From: an uncultured Lachnospiraceae bacterium | GTDB lineage: Bacteria > Bacillota > Clostridia > Lachnospirales > Lachnospiraceae | Assembly: GCA_910587095.1 (NCBI GenBank) | Contig: CAJUMJ010000052.1 | Span: 127,744-191,743 of the forward strand | Length of the DNA: 64,000 bases | Direction of reading: 5' to 3' | In this document: one piece after another, positions 6,707-15,880 of the stretch | How positions within the stretch are numbered: the stretch's first letter is position 1 | Layout: the number at the start of each line of letters is the position of its first letter | The notes under the pieces: model-generated | Told to the model about the DNA's origin: nothing | Databases searched by the model: none | The model's input: only the letters and a program-made list of their open reading frames with translations | Translations under genes and position numbers: made by a program

Positions 6707-7972
6707 ATGGGAATGACAATGACGCAGAAAATTCTGGCAGCCCACGCCGGTCTTTTACAGGTGGAGGCGGGACAGCTTATAGAGGCGGATCTCGATCTGG
6801 TGCTCGGAAACGATATCACCAGTCCGGTTGCCATCAAGGAGATGGAAAAAATGAATACGGACAGCGTGTTTGACAAGGACAAGATCGCGCTGGTGCCGGA
6901 TCATTTCGTCCCCAATAAGGATATCAAGTCCGCAGAACACTGTAAATGTGTGCGGGAATTTGCGAAGAAAAATGAGATTACCAATTATTTTGAGGTGGGG
7001 CAGATGGGTATTGAACACGCCCTTCTTCCGGAGCAGGGGCTGACCGTGGCCGGCGACGTGATTATCGGCGCGGATTCCCATACATGTACCTACGGCGCTT
7101 TGGGCGCATTTTCCACAGGCGTGGGAAGCACGGATATGGCGGCCGGCATGGCCACCGGCAAAGCATGGTTCAAGGTGCCTTCCGCCATCAAATTCAATCT
7201 GACTGGCAAACCCTCCGAGTGGGTCAGCGGCAAGGACGTGATTTTGCACATCATCGGCATGATCGGCGTGGACGGCGCTCTCTACAAGTCGATGGAATTT
7301 ACAGGGGACGGAATTAAAAATCTTTCTATGGACGACAGGTTCACCATCGCCAATATGGCTATCGAGGCGGGCGGCAAGAACGGCATTTTTCCGGTGGATG
7401 ATCTCGCCATCGCCTATATGAAGGAACACAGCACGAGAGAATATAAGATATACGAGGCGGATGCGGACGCTGTCTATGACGAGGAGTACACCATTGACTT
7501 AAGTACCCTGCGTCCCACGGTGGCGTTTCCCCATCTGCCGGAGAATACAAAAACCATTGACGAAATCACGGATGATATCGCCATTGATCAGGTGGTGATC
7601 GGCTCCTGCACCAACGGCAGGCTGGACGATCTGCGGATAGCCGCAAAAGTGCTGAAAGACAGACATGTGGCGGAGGGAATGCGCTGTATCGTGATTCCTG
7701 CCACACAGAAAATTTACTTACAGGCCATGGAAGAGGGGCTTTTAAAAACCTTTATCGAGGCGGGCGCGATTGTCAGCACACCTACTTGCGGGCCGTGTCT
7801 TGGCGGCTACATGGGTATTCTCGCGGAGGGTGAGCGTTGCGTGTCCACAACCAACCGCAATTTCGTAGGCCGCATGGGGCATGTGAGCTCGGAGATTTAT
7901 CTGGCGAGTCCGGCGGTGGCGGCGGCCAGCGCGGTGACAGGTAAAATTTCCTGTCCCTGTCAGTTGCCTTAA
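6707..7972 (+). CDS. leuC: 3-isopropylmalate dehydratase large subunit
   Basis: The 421-residue protein belongs to the short, archaeal-type LeuC/homoaconitase group. With LeuD it isomerises 2-isopropylmalate to 3-isopropylmalate in leucine synthesis. The [4Fe-4S] ligands are visible as 'GSCTNGR' and as the two cysteines in 'CGPCLGG'. 'GADSHTCTYGALGAF' is the conserved substrate-site stretch. ATG 6707 follows an AGGAGG site by 9 bases. An in-frame ATG at 6674 would add 11 residues with no RBS. leuD follows after 124 bases, while leuA and leuB are not in the window. Confidence 0.94.
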   Translation: MGMTMTQKILAAHAGLLQVEAGQLIEADLDLVLGNDITSPVAIKEMEKMNTDSVFDKDKIALVPDHFVPNKDIKSAEHCKCVREFAKKNEITNYFEVGQMGIEHALLPEQGLTVAGDVIIGADSHTCTYGALGAFSTGVGSTDMAAGMATGKAWFKVPSAIKFNLTGKPSEWVSGKDVILHIIGMIGVDGALYKSMEFTGDGIKNLSMDDRFTIANMAIEAGGKNGIFPVDDLAIAYMKEHSTREYKIYEADADAVYDEEYTIDLSTLRPTVAFPHLPENTKTIDEITDDIAIDQVVIGSCTNGRLDDLRIAAKVLKDRHVAEGMRCIVIPATQKIYLQAMEEGLLKTFIEAGAIVSTPTCGPCLGGYMGILAEGERCVSTTNRNFVGRMGHVSSEIYLASPAVAAASAVTGKISCPCQLP

Positions 7973-8096
7973 GTTTTTCTGATGGGAAGCGGATAGATAA
8001 CGGAACAGACCGCAAACGGCGGCTGAGCTGCCATCCGACAGGAAAGCCCGAATAAAAGGAACAGAGAGAAAAGAAAAAGAGAAAGGAAAACAGGTA

Positions 8097-8594
8097 ATGA
8101 AAGCTGCAAAAGGAACAGTGTTTAAATATGGAGACAATGTGGATACGGATGTGATCATCCCTGCGCGTTACTTAAATTCTTCCGATCCGGCGGAGCTGGC
8201 CACACATTGTATGGAGGATATCGACAAGGAGTTTATAAATAAAGTAAAGAAAGGCGACATCATTGTGGCTACAAAGAATTTCGGCTGCGGTTCTTCGAGA
8301 GAACATGCGCCCATCGCTATCAAAGCGGCAGGCGTAAGCTGTGTGATCGCGGAAACCTTTGCCCGTATCTTTTATAGAAACGCCATCAACATCGGACTGC
8401 CTATCGTGGAGTGCCCTGTGGCTGCGGCAGAGATCGAGGCCGGAGACGAGGTGGAGGTGGACTTTGATTCCGGCGTGATCATGGATATCACAAGGGGAAC
8501 GACCTTCCAAGGGCAGGCTTTCCCGGCGTTTATGCAAAAGATCATCGATGCGGAAGGACTTGTAAACTATATTAACGCCAATCAAAGCAAATAA
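8097..8594 (+). CDS. leuD: 3-isopropylmalate dehydratase small subunit
   Basis: The 165-residue swivelling-domain subunit partners LeuC. The signatures are 'DNVDTDVIIPARYL' near the N-terminus and 'FGCGSSREHAP' (about residues 61-71), the flexible substrate loop. The length is normal for the short LeuD type. The RBS is GAAAGGA before ATG 8097. The 124-base spacer from leuC has no clear terminator, so one transcript is likely. Confidence 0.94.
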   Translation: MKAAKGTVFKYGDNVDTDVIIPARYLNSSDPAELATHCMEDIDKEFINKVKKGDIIVATKNFGCGSSREHAPIAIKAAGVSCVIAETFARIFYRNAINIGLPIVECPVAAAEIEAGDEVEVDFDSGVIMDITRGTTFQGQAFPAFMQKIIDAEGLVNYINANQSK

Positions 8595-8662
8595 GCAGGT
8601 AAGATACTGTAACGCAGCCATTTTGCGAATTGACTCTACGTAATTTTACAGGGGAATCAACT

Positions 8663-9388
8663 ATGATCTATAGAGTTGGTGACGGTGATAATCCCGCCTA
8701 TGACTACAGCAGCCAGCTAAAGCCAGCCGGAAATACCGAGGGACAGGAAAAATTCAGCTTAGAGCATCAGAAGGAGCAGACCTCCTCACAGAAAAAAGAG
8801 GAGAAGGGCGAAGACAAAAAACTTCACGAAAAGCCCGGCGTTGATATCAAAAAGCAGGGTGTCCGGCTGGAATTATCCGGCAGCCGCGGCAGGATAGAGC
8901 ATTTCGATAAGGAAGGCGTTTCCGGAGAAAACGCGCACGCCGCGGGCGCCGGTCTGTTTGGATCCCTTTCCGGGATTGTGCAGGGGTTTTTGCAGGCGGT
9001 AAAAGACCTTCTTTACAGAATATGGAATGATGCGCCGGAGGAGGTGACATCATCGGAGGTGACGCCGGAGGAAGTAGTGCGTTACACCGAGGAATACTAC
9101 GCGATGAAAGGAATTTCCCCCACGCAACATACTGTGGAAACGGAAATTCCGGAAACTGAGAAAGCTCCCGGGAGTGTTTCGGCAGAGCAGGAGGAGAAAA
9201 TCCGAAAAAGTCTCCGTTCCGGAAATCTGGAGCAGGTGATCAGTCTCCTGACGGATGACGGCAGGCGTACCATTGCCAAAAATTCCACATTGCTGACTTA
9301 CTATGACAAAAACGGGAGGCTGACGCAGATCAACGCGTCGGACAGGGAGCGGATTCTCCATGGGGATCGGCATACAAGAACGCTGTGA
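8663..9388 (+). CDS. Uncharacterised hydrophilic protein downstream of leuD
   Basis: I do not recognise this 241-residue protein. Residues 1-70 are charged and low in complexity (rich in K, E, Q). A short hydrophobic, amphipathic stretch follows ('AGAGLFGSLSGIVQGFLQAVKDLLYRIW', about 92-120, quoted in part), then an acidic linker and a C-terminal part with 'LRSGNLEQVISLLTDDG', which looks like a helical hairpin. There is no signal peptide or full membrane span. ATG 8663 has an AGGGGA site. An upstream TTG at 8630 lacks one. It lies 68 bases after leuD without a terminator, so it may be co-transcribed. Confidence 0.65.
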   Translation: MIYRVGDGDNPAYDYSSQLKPAGNTEGQEKFSLEHQKEQTSSQKKEEKGEDKKLHEKPGVDIKKQGVRLELSGSRGRIEHFDKEGVSGENAHAAGAGLFGSLSGIVQGFLQAVKDLLYRIWNDAPEEVTSSEVTPEEVVRYTEEYYAMKGISPTQHTVETEIPETEKAPGSVSAEQEEKIRKSLRSGNLEQVISLLTDDGRRTIAKNSTLLTYYDKNGRLTQINASDRERILHGDRHTRTL

Positions 9389-9431
9389 TATGCGCGGTAG
9401 TAAATACCGCTATACTACCACAGCGTTTTTT
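9379..9431. terminator. Bidirectional terminator between convergent genes
   Basis: AACGCTGTG (9379-9387) pairs with CACAGCGTT (9419-9427) around an inner GCGGTA/TACCGC stem, and TTTTTT follows on the plus strand. It serves the plus-strand unknown gene and overlaps the last codons of the minus-strand cyclase. Confidence 0.75.
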
Positions 9432-10528
9432 CCGTTTCTTTTTCCGCAGTAGAGATTATAATCGGCCCGGGTGATCGTTTCCTCCACAGGCTCTTTCCCG
9501 TCGTGCAGGGCAATCCCCAGCGTGAGAGTGCAGTGAATCCATTTTTCGTTTAATTCAAAGACATGGTTTGCCACATTCCTTCGAATATTTTCCGCGACGT
9601 GGCGGGAGCTCTCCTTGGAGGCATTATTGATCAGTATAAGAATTTCCTCCCCGCCCCAACGGCAGACATAACCGTGTCCCTTCACCTGATCGGACGTGAT
9701 TTTGGCGATTCCCTTGAGAACCGCGTCGCCGAAGTCATGCCCGTAAGTGTCGTTCACTTTCTTGAAATTATCAATATCGCACATAATCAGGGCAAAACTT
9801 GCTTTCGATTCCACCGCCTGCGAAAGAAAAATATCCATGCTGCGCCGGTTGTAAAGCCCTGTCAGGGGATCCGTGCTCGCCAGCTTGTCAAGAATGGCAT
9901 TCTGATGCTTGAGCTGGCTGCTGGAAAGCTTGATTTCATATACGAATACAAGAGAAAAAAGGATCAAAAAAACAAAGGCGCACAGAGAGTTAAAAATATA
10001 TAAAAATAATTCCAGGGCGGCATGGTCCACTACGACAAAAGGTTCGCGAAAAAAGGAAATAATTTTACAAATCACAAAGACCACCGCTGAAAACACGCCC
10101 GATATGGCAGCGAGAGCAAACTTGCGCCGCTCAATATCCAAAGTATAGCAGATATAAAAACCAACCGGAATAATCGCAATGATATACTGTGCAAATCCGA
10201 ACTTCCAGCCGATGCATAAGGTGGCGGCGAGAGAATGGAGAATCACTTCTATATAAGTGATAAAATAAATCGTAAGATAATGTTCCCGTTCTCCCCACAT
10301 GAGCCAGAAACAAAGCGTGTAAGTGAGTATGCTGAAAATATTGACGACAAACAACGGAAGGATATGAAAAACACTAAAAATTACGAGCAAAAAAATATGC
10401 ACGGAGGCGATGGAGCCAATCAAAGTGTAAAACTTTAACCGGTTCGTGATTTGGATTTTGCCCGAAAAAACATCTCTTATTTTGTTGACTTCCCTTTTTA
10501 GATGAAGTTTTTCCTTCGTTTTGCTCAT
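9410..10528 (-). CDS. Membrane diguanylate cyclase (GGDEF protein)
   Basis: The 372-residue protein has six or so membrane helices in the first 200 residues, a short coiled linker, and a GGDEF domain with the active-site form 'WGGEEIL'. The DPLTGLYNRR entry motif and 'DIDNFKKVNDTYGHDFGD' are intact, so it should make cyclic di-GMP from GTP. No RxxD inhibitory site sits five residues before GGEE. The N-terminal sensor belongs to no family I can name. ATG 10528 has an AGGA site. An upstream ATG at 10558 has none. A strong promoter lies at 10578-10606. Confidence 0.88.
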   Translation of the reverse strand: MSKTKEKLHLKREVNKIRDVFSGKIQITNRLKFYTLIGSIASVHIFLLVIFSVFHILPLFVVNIFSILTYTLCFWLMWGEREHYLTIYFITYIEVILHSLAATLCIGWKFGFAQYIIAIIPVGFYICYTLDIERRKFALAAISGVFSAVVFVICKIISFFREPFVVVDHAALELFLYIFNSLCAFVFLILFSLVFVYEIKLSSSQLKHQNAILDKLASTDPLTGLYNRRSMDIFLSQAVESKASFALIMCDIDNFKKVNDTYGHDFGDAVLKGIAKITSDQVKGHGYVCRWGGEEILILINNASKESSRHVAENIRRNVANHVFELNEKWIHCTLTLGIALHDGKEPVEETITRADYNLYCGKRNGKNAVVV

Positions 10529-10577
10529 ACAATGTAATCCTGTTTGTCGTGTATTCATAATATGTTAAACTAATATA

Positions 10578-10606
10578 ATTATACTACTCCAAAAATTGTT
10601 TGTAAA
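10578..10606 (-). promoter_or_regulatory. Promoter of the diguanylate cyclase gene
   Basis: Read on the minus strand, TTTACA (10606-10601) and TATAAT (10583-10578) are 17 bases apart, close to consensus. Confidence 0.65.
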
Positions 10607-10668
10607 CCGCCCGCGCTGTCCGTTCATGCCGCTGTTTTGACAATTTGCGAATACAGGAAATAAAACAC

Positions 10669-10697
10669 TTGTTCGATGTACGTATATCTGGTATACT
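10669..10697 (+). promoter_or_regulatory. Promoter abutting the PD-(D/E)XK-like gene
   Basis: TTGTTC (10669-10674) and TATACT (10692-10697) have a 17-base spacer and an extended TG before the -10 box. The predicted start of transcription coincides with the ATG at 10705. Confidence 0.5.
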
Positions 10698-10704
10698 GTC
10701 TTTT

Positions 10705-11463
10705 ATGGATAGGAATGCATTTGAAAACGCAAAACTGAAAGTATTGTTAAAACAGAACGATCCCCACGGCTTTGGGACACTGCAGGAAAAGACGGTTCAT
10801 GCGGTTATGAAGCTTTATTATGAACCCGATGCGGATTACCATGAGGTACCGGTAGAAGGATTTATTGCGGATATTTACAGGGACGGGCATATCATAGAAA
10901 TACAGAACGGAAACTTTGGCAAACTACGGCCGAAGCTTACCGCTTTTTTGCCTCTGTATCCGGTTACAGTGGTGTTTCCAATTCCTCATTCTAAATGGCT
11001 GATCTGGATGGACGAAAAGAGCGGGGAACTTACGCCCAAACATAAGTCGCCGGTCACGGGAAACGTTTATCATGCTTTCGCGGAATTATACCGGATCAAA
11101 GCCTTCTTGAAAGATCCGAATTTGTCCTTTGCCTTTCCGCTCATAGATGTGGACGAGTACCGGCTTTTAAACGGCTGGAGCCGCAACAAAAAGCGCGGAT
11201 CCTCGCGTTATGACCGGATGCCGATTGCTTTGTTCGAGGAAGTCCGGATTGACAGAAGGGAAGATTTTATGCAGTTTGTCCCCGTTGATATAAAGGAGCC
11301 CTTCACTGTCACGGACTTTGCGAAAGCGGCCGGGATCAGAAGGGATCTGGCGGCCGATGCCGTGCCTCTTCTCATGTATCTGGATATCCTGAGGCGGATC
11401 GGAAAGAGAGGACGAGAGTATCTGTATGAGGTGGAGGAGCAGGATCAATCCGACACTACATAA
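10705..11463 (+). CDS. Uncharacterised protein with PD-(D/E)XK-like core and C-terminal winged helix
   Basis: The 252-residue protein is of a type I recall as a conserved hypothetical in Clostridia. The N-terminal half has the pattern 'EKTVHAVMKLYYEP...GFIADIYRDGHIIEIQ' followed by 'LTAFLPLYPVTVVFP'. The Asp, the Glu-x-Gln strand and the following helix resemble the PD-(D/E)XK nuclease core with Gln in place of Lys. A block 'EYRLLNGWSRNKKRGSSRYDRMP' is distinctive. The last 60 residues ('FTVTDFAKAAGIRRDLAADAV...') look like a winged helix. No RBS precedes ATG 10705. A TTG at 10669 in the same frame has AGGAAA before it and is the alternative start. The nuclease function is inference. Confidence 0.6.
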   Translation: MDRNAFENAKLKVLLKQNDPHGFGTLQEKTVHAVMKLYYEPDADYHEVPVEGFIADIYRDGHIIEIQNGNFGKLRPKLTAFLPLYPVTVVFPIPHSKWLIWMDEKSGELTPKHKSPVTGNVYHAFAELYRIKAFLKDPNLSFAFPLIDVDEYRLLNGWSRNKKRGSSRYDRMPIALFEEVRIDRREDFMQFVPVDIKEPFTVTDFAKAAGIRRDLAADAVPLLMYLDILRRIGKRGREYLYEVEEQDQSDTT

Positions 11464-11478
11464 TATCGTATTTATTCT

Positions 11479-11507
11479 TTGCAAAAGAGGCAAACATATG
11501 TTATGCT
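11479..11507 (+). promoter_or_regulatory. Promoter candidate for the topoisomerase pair
   Basis: TTGCAA (11479-11484) and TATGCT (11502-11507) have a 17-base spacer. The spacer contains the 11-mer GCAAACATATG, which recurs at 28030 and 30546. Confidence 0.45.
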
Positions 11508-11620
11508 ACGCATAGCAATGAGCAAGTACTGTAATGTAGTATGACAAGGTAGTAAGAGAGGAAATCGAAGCCGGAAATTTGAGATTTACGGCGCGAAAAA
11601 GCTTCGGCATGGGAGGTAAA

Positions 11621-13549
11621 ATGTCTAAAACAGATTCGAATACATATGGCGCCTCCAGCATCAAAGTTCTGGAGGGGCTGGAAGCAGTTCGGGTACGTCC
11701 GGGTATGTATATAGGCAGTGTCTCCACGAGGGGACTAAACCATTTGATCTATGAGATTATGGACAACGCGGTGGATGAGCATCTGGCAGGTTTCTGCACT
11801 GAAATCAGGGTGACGCTCGAGGCGGACGGCTCTGCCACCGTGGCGGACAACGGCCGGGGTATTCCTGTCGGGATGCACGAAAAAGGGATCAGCGCGGAGC
11901 GGCTGGTTTTTACCACCTTACACGCGGGCGGTAAATTTGACAATGATGCTTATAAGACAAGCGGCGGTTTGCATGGTGTGGGCTCCTCGGTGGTAAACGC
12001 CCTGTCCACGTATCTTCATGTGACCGTAAAGACCGGCGGCCTGATTTATGAGGATCACTATGAGCGTGGTGTTCCCACGCAGGAATTGAAGAACGGGTTA
12101 CTTCCCGTGGTCGGAAAGACAAGAGAGTCCGGCACCACAATCAATTTTCTGCCGGACGACACCATTTTTGACAAGACCCGCTTTAAGGAGGACGATGTCA
12201 AGAGCCGCCTCCATGAAACGGCTTACTTAAACCCGAAGCTGACAATCATATACGAAGATAAACGGGGGCCGCAGACGGAACATATCGAATACCATGAACC
12301 TGAGGGGATTGTGGGCTTCATAAAGGATATGAACAAGAGCAGAGAGAGCATTCACGATGTGATTTACTTTAAAGGGGAAAATGAGGGGATCACCGTGGAG
12401 TGCGCTTTCCAGTATGTAAACGAATTTCATGAGAACGTACTCGGCTTTTGCAATAATATTTACAACGCCGAGGGTGGTACACATCTGACCGGCTTTAAGA
12501 CCATGTTCACAAACGTCATAAATACCTACGCCAGAGGTCTTAACATCCTAAAGGAAAAGGATGTGAATTTTACAGGCGCGGATGTGAGAAACGGTATGAC
12601 GGCGGTTATCTCCATCAAGCATCCTGATCCCCGCTTCGAGGGGCAGACCAAGACAAAACTGGACAATCAGGATGCGGCTAAGGTGGTGAGCAAGGTCACC
12701 GGGGACGAGATCGTGCGCTTTTTCGACAGGAACCTGGATACGCTTAAGAGTATCATCGGCTGTGCGGAGAAAGCGGCCAAAATCCGAAAGACGGAGGAGA
12801 AGGCGAAGACCAATCTTTTGACTAAGCAAAAGTTTTCTTTTGATACAAACGGAAAACTTGCAAACTGCGAATCAAAGGACGCTTCCAAATGCGAGATCTT
12901 CATCGTGGAGGGAGATTCCGCGGGCGGCAGCGCCAAGACCGCCAGAAACCGCATGTATCAGGCGATCCTGCCGATACGCGGCAAGATACTGAACGTGGAG
13001 AAAGCAAGTATAGACAAGGTTTTGGCGAACGCAGAGATAAAAACAATGATCAACGCCTTTGGCTGTGGTTTTTCGGAAGGTTACGGCAACGACTTTGACA
13101 TTACGAAGCTGCGCTATGACAAGATCATTATTATGGCCGATGCGGATGTGGACGGAGAGCATATTTCCACGCTCTTACTCACCCTGTTTTACCGCTTTAT
13201 GCCGGAGCTGATTTATGAAGGCCACGTCTACATTGCCATGCCGCCTCTGTACAAGGCAATGCCGGCCAAGGGAGCGGAAGAGTACCTGTACGATGACAAG
13301 GCTTTGGAAAAATACCGCAAGAGACACAAAGGTTCTTTTACCTTACAGAGATATAAGGGACTCGGCGAGATGGATGCAGAACAGTTATGGGAGACAACGC
13401 TTGATCCCGAAACCAGATATTTGAAACAGGTGGAGATCGAGGATGCCCGCATGGCCAGCGAAGTGACGGAAATGCTGATGGGCACGGAAGTGACGCCGAG
13501 AAAGGCTTTCATCTATAAAAACGCGAGAGAGGCGCAACTGGATATCTGA
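11621..13549 (+). CDS. parE: Type IIA topoisomerase ATPase subunit (ParE-like)
   Basis: The 642-residue GyrB/ParE protein has the GHKL ATPase domain ('EIMDNAVDEHLAG', 'DNGRGIP', 'GGLHGVGSSVVNAL'), the transducer domain, and the TOPRIM domain ('VEGDSAGGSAKTARNR', 'DADVDGEHI'). It ends with the 'QRYKGLGEMDAEQLWETT' block. With the next gene it forms a DNA strand-passing enzyme. ParE rather than GyrB is preferred because the partner subunit lacks the GyrA box. GGGAGGT precedes ATG 11621. An earlier ATG at 11579 would add 14 unconserved residues. Confidence 0.85.
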   Translation: MSKTDSNTYGASSIKVLEGLEAVRVRPGMYIGSVSTRGLNHLIYEIMDNAVDEHLAGFCTEIRVTLEADGSATVADNGRGIPVGMHEKGISAERLVFTTLHAGGKFDNDAYKTSGGLHGVGSSVVNALSTYLHVTVKTGGLIYEDHYERGVPTQELKNGLLPVVGKTRESGTTINFLPDDTIFDKTRFKEDDVKSRLHETAYLNPKLTIIYEDKRGPQTEHIEYHEPEGIVGFIKDMNKSRESIHDVIYFKGENEGITVECAFQYVNEFHENVLGFCNNIYNAEGGTHLTGFKTMFTNVINTYARGLNILKEKDVNFTGADVRNGMTAVISIKHPDPRFEGQTKTKLDNQDAAKVVSKVTGDEIVRFFDRNLDTLKSIIGCAEKAAKIRKTEEKAKTNLLTKQKFSFDTNGKLANCESKDASKCEIFIVEGDSAGGSAKTARNRMYQAILPIRGKILNVEKASIDKVLANAEIKTMINAFGCGFSEGYGNDFDITKLRYDKIIIMADADVDGEHISTLLLTLFYRFMPELIYEGHVYIAMPPLYKAMPAKGAEEYLYDDKALEKYRKRHKGSFTLQRYKGLGEMDAEQLWETTLDPETRYLKQVEIEDARMASEVTEMLMGTEVTPRKAFIYKNAREAQLDI

Positions 13550-13603
13550 TGAGCAAAAACCTGTATGGAAGCATGTAAAATATAAGAAAAGGTTAAAAGA
13601 GTT

Positions 13604-15844
13604 ATGGACGACAGAATTATAAAAACGGAATACTCCGAGGTAATGCAGAAATCCTTCATCGACTACGCCATGAGCGTAATCGTAGCCAGGGCGCTTCCGG
13701 ATGTGCGAGACGGACTAAAGCCGGTGCAGAGACGGACTCTCTACGATATGTACGAGCTGGGAATACGCTATGACAGACCTTACCGGAAATCGGCCCGTAT
13801 CGTCGGCGATACCATGGGTAAATACCATCCCCATGGCGACAGCTCCATCTACGAGGCGCTCGTCGTCATGTCCCAGGACTTTAAGAAAGGACTTCCTCTG
13901 ATCGACGGTCACGGCAACTTCGGGAATATCGAGGGGGACGGCGCGGCGGCCATGCGTTATACGGAGGCGCGTCTGGAACGGATTACCCAGGAGGCTTTTC
14001 TCGCGGATCTGGATAAGGACGTGGTTGATTTTGTTCCAAACTTTGACGAGACGGAGAGGGAACCGGGCGTTTTACCCGTAAAGATTCCGAATCTGTTAGT
14101 CAACGGTTCCGAGGGAATCGCGGTAGGCATGGCCACCAACATTCCGCCCCATAATCTGGCCGAGGTGATCGACGCCGTAAAGGCATATATGCTTGACGAG
14201 AACATTACCACGAGAGAACTGATGCGCTATGTGAAGGGGCCGGATTTCCCGACCGGCGGCATTGTCATCAATCAGGACGAGCTTCTTTCCATCTATGAGA
14301 CGGGAACCGGCAAGATCCGGCTGCGGGGTAAGGTGGAGACGGAAAAAGCCAAAGGAGGTAAGACAAACCTCGTCATCACCGAGATTCCCTACACGATGAT
14401 CGGCGCGAACATCGGCAAATTCCTGATGGATGTGGCGGCTCTCTCGGAGACGAAAAAGACGCAGGATATCGTGGATATCACGAACCAGTCCTCCAAGGAG
14501 GGCATACGAATCGTGATAGAGCTTAGAAAAGACGCGGATGTGGAGAACTTTAAAAATCTTCTCTACAAAAAGACAAGGCTGGAAGATACCTTTGGCGTCA
14601 ATATGCTGGCTATCTGCGACGGACGCCCGGAGACGATAGGACTCAAACAGATTATACGGGAGAGCGTAAACTTCCAGTATGAGGTCGCGGCGAGAAAATA
14701 CAGCCATCTTCTGGAAAAAGAGCTGGAGCGCAAAGAGATCCAGGAGGGTTTGATCAAGGCATGCAATGTGATTGATCTGATTATAGAAATCCTTCGGGGT
14801 TCCAAAGATCGCGCAATGGCCAAAGTGTGTCTGGTGGAAGGAAAAACAGACGGTATCAAGTTTAAGTCCAGGGAATCCAAAGTGATGGCTTCCCAGCTTC
14901 AGTTTACCGAAAAACAGGCAAACGCCATTTTGGAGATGCGTCTCTACAAATTGATCGGCCTGGAAATTGAGGCTCTCATAGGAGAGCATGAGGACACCCT
15001 CGCAAACATATACCGCTACGAAGATATACTGGCGCGCCGGGATTCCATGGCACAAGTGATAATCAACGAACTGGAAGAACTGAAAGAGAAATATAAGAGG
15101 AAGAGAAGAACACAGATCACGAACGCCGAGGAGGCCGTCTATGTGGAAAAGCAGGCGGAGGAGATGGATATCATCTTTTTGATGGATCGCTTCGGCTACG
15201 CAAAAACCATAGATATGTCCGCATACGAGCGAAACAGAGAGGCGGCCGATGCGGAGAACCGATTCGCCTTTGTCTGTAAAAATACAGGAAAAATCTGTCT
15301 GTTTACAAACACGGGACAGCTTCACACGGTAAAGGCCATAGACCTGCCTTTCGGGAAATTCAGGGATAAGGGCGTACCCATCGACAACGTGAGCAATTTT
15401 GACTCCTCGAAGGAGAGCATCATCTACGCGGCGAGCCAGAGCGACCTAAATCTATACCGTGTCATCTTCGCCACGAAACAGGCCATGCTGAAGATTGTGG
15501 ACGGCGGAGAGTTTGACGTGGCCAAACGAACCGTTGCGGCCACCAAGCTTGCACCGGACGACGAGGTGATAAATGTTGTGGCTTACAAAGAGCAGCGAAA
15601 TATTATTTTACAGTCTAAGGCCGGGTATTTTCTGCGTTTTCCGGTGGAGGAAATACCTGAGAAGAAAAAAGGCGCCATCGGCGTGAGGGGAATGAAACTT
15701 TCCGCCTCCGACGAGCTGGAAGCCGTATACTATTCACAAAATGCGGTTGAGCAGACGATCGAGTACAAGGATAAGAATCTGGAATTAAACAAGATCAAAC
15801 TCGGACACCGTGACGGTAAAGGCGTAAAGGTGCGTCCCTCCTGA
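13604..15844 (+). CDS. parC: Type IIA topoisomerase cleavage subunit (ParC-like)
   Basis: The 746-residue GyrA/ParC protein starts with 'SFIDYAMSVIVARALPDVRDGLKPVQRR' (quoted in part). The catalytic tyrosine is Y119 in 'AMRYTEARL', with the preceding 'HPHGDSSIYEALV' quinolone-region helix. The C-terminal beta-propeller region is shortened (about 500-746) and I find no QRRGGKG-type GyrA box, which argues for topoisomerase IV (decatenation) over gyrase. It follows parE after 54 bases. The RBS is a modest AAAAGG. A gyrase pair should exist elsewhere in the genome. Confidence 0.85.
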   Translation: MDDRIIKTEYSEVMQKSFIDYAMSVIVARALPDVRDGLKPVQRRTLYDMYELGIRYDRPYRKSARIVGDTMGKYHPHGDSSIYEALVVMSQDFKKGLPLIDGHGNFGNIEGDGAAAMRYTEARLERITQEAFLADLDKDVVDFVPNFDETEREPGVLPVKIPNLLVNGSEGIAVGMATNIPPHNLAEVIDAVKAYMLDENITTRELMRYVKGPDFPTGGIVINQDELLSIYETGTGKIRLRGKVETEKAKGGKTNLVITEIPYTMIGANIGKFLMDVAALSETKKTQDIVDITNQSSKEGIRIVIELRKDADVENFKNLLYKKTRLEDTFGVNMLAICDGRPETIGLKQIIRESVNFQYEVAARKYSHLLEKELERKEIQEGLIKACNVIDLIIEILRGSKDRAMAKVCLVEGKTDGIKFKSRESKVMASQLQFTEKQANAILEMRLYKLIGLEIEALIGEHEDTLANIYRYEDILARRDSMAQVIINELEELKEKYKRKRRTQITNAEEAVYVEKQAEEMDIIFLMDRFGYAKTIDMSAYERNREAADAENRFAFVCKNTGKICLFTNTGQLHTVKAIDLPFGKFRDKGVPIDNVSNFDSSKESIIYAASQSDLNLYRVIFATKQAMLKIVDGGEFDVAKRTVAATKLAPDDEVINVVAYKEQRNIILQSKAGYFLRFPVEEIPEKKKGAIGVRGMKLSASDELEAVYYSQNAVEQTIEYKDKNLELNKIKLGHRDGKGVKVRPS

Positions 15845-15880
15845 TGGGAGATGGACATATAGAGACAAAGGAGCAATAAC

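Noticed and set aside
14096..15325. A 409-codon minus-strand frame
   Set aside because: It lies wholly inside parC on the other strand, with no RBS and no recognisable domain.
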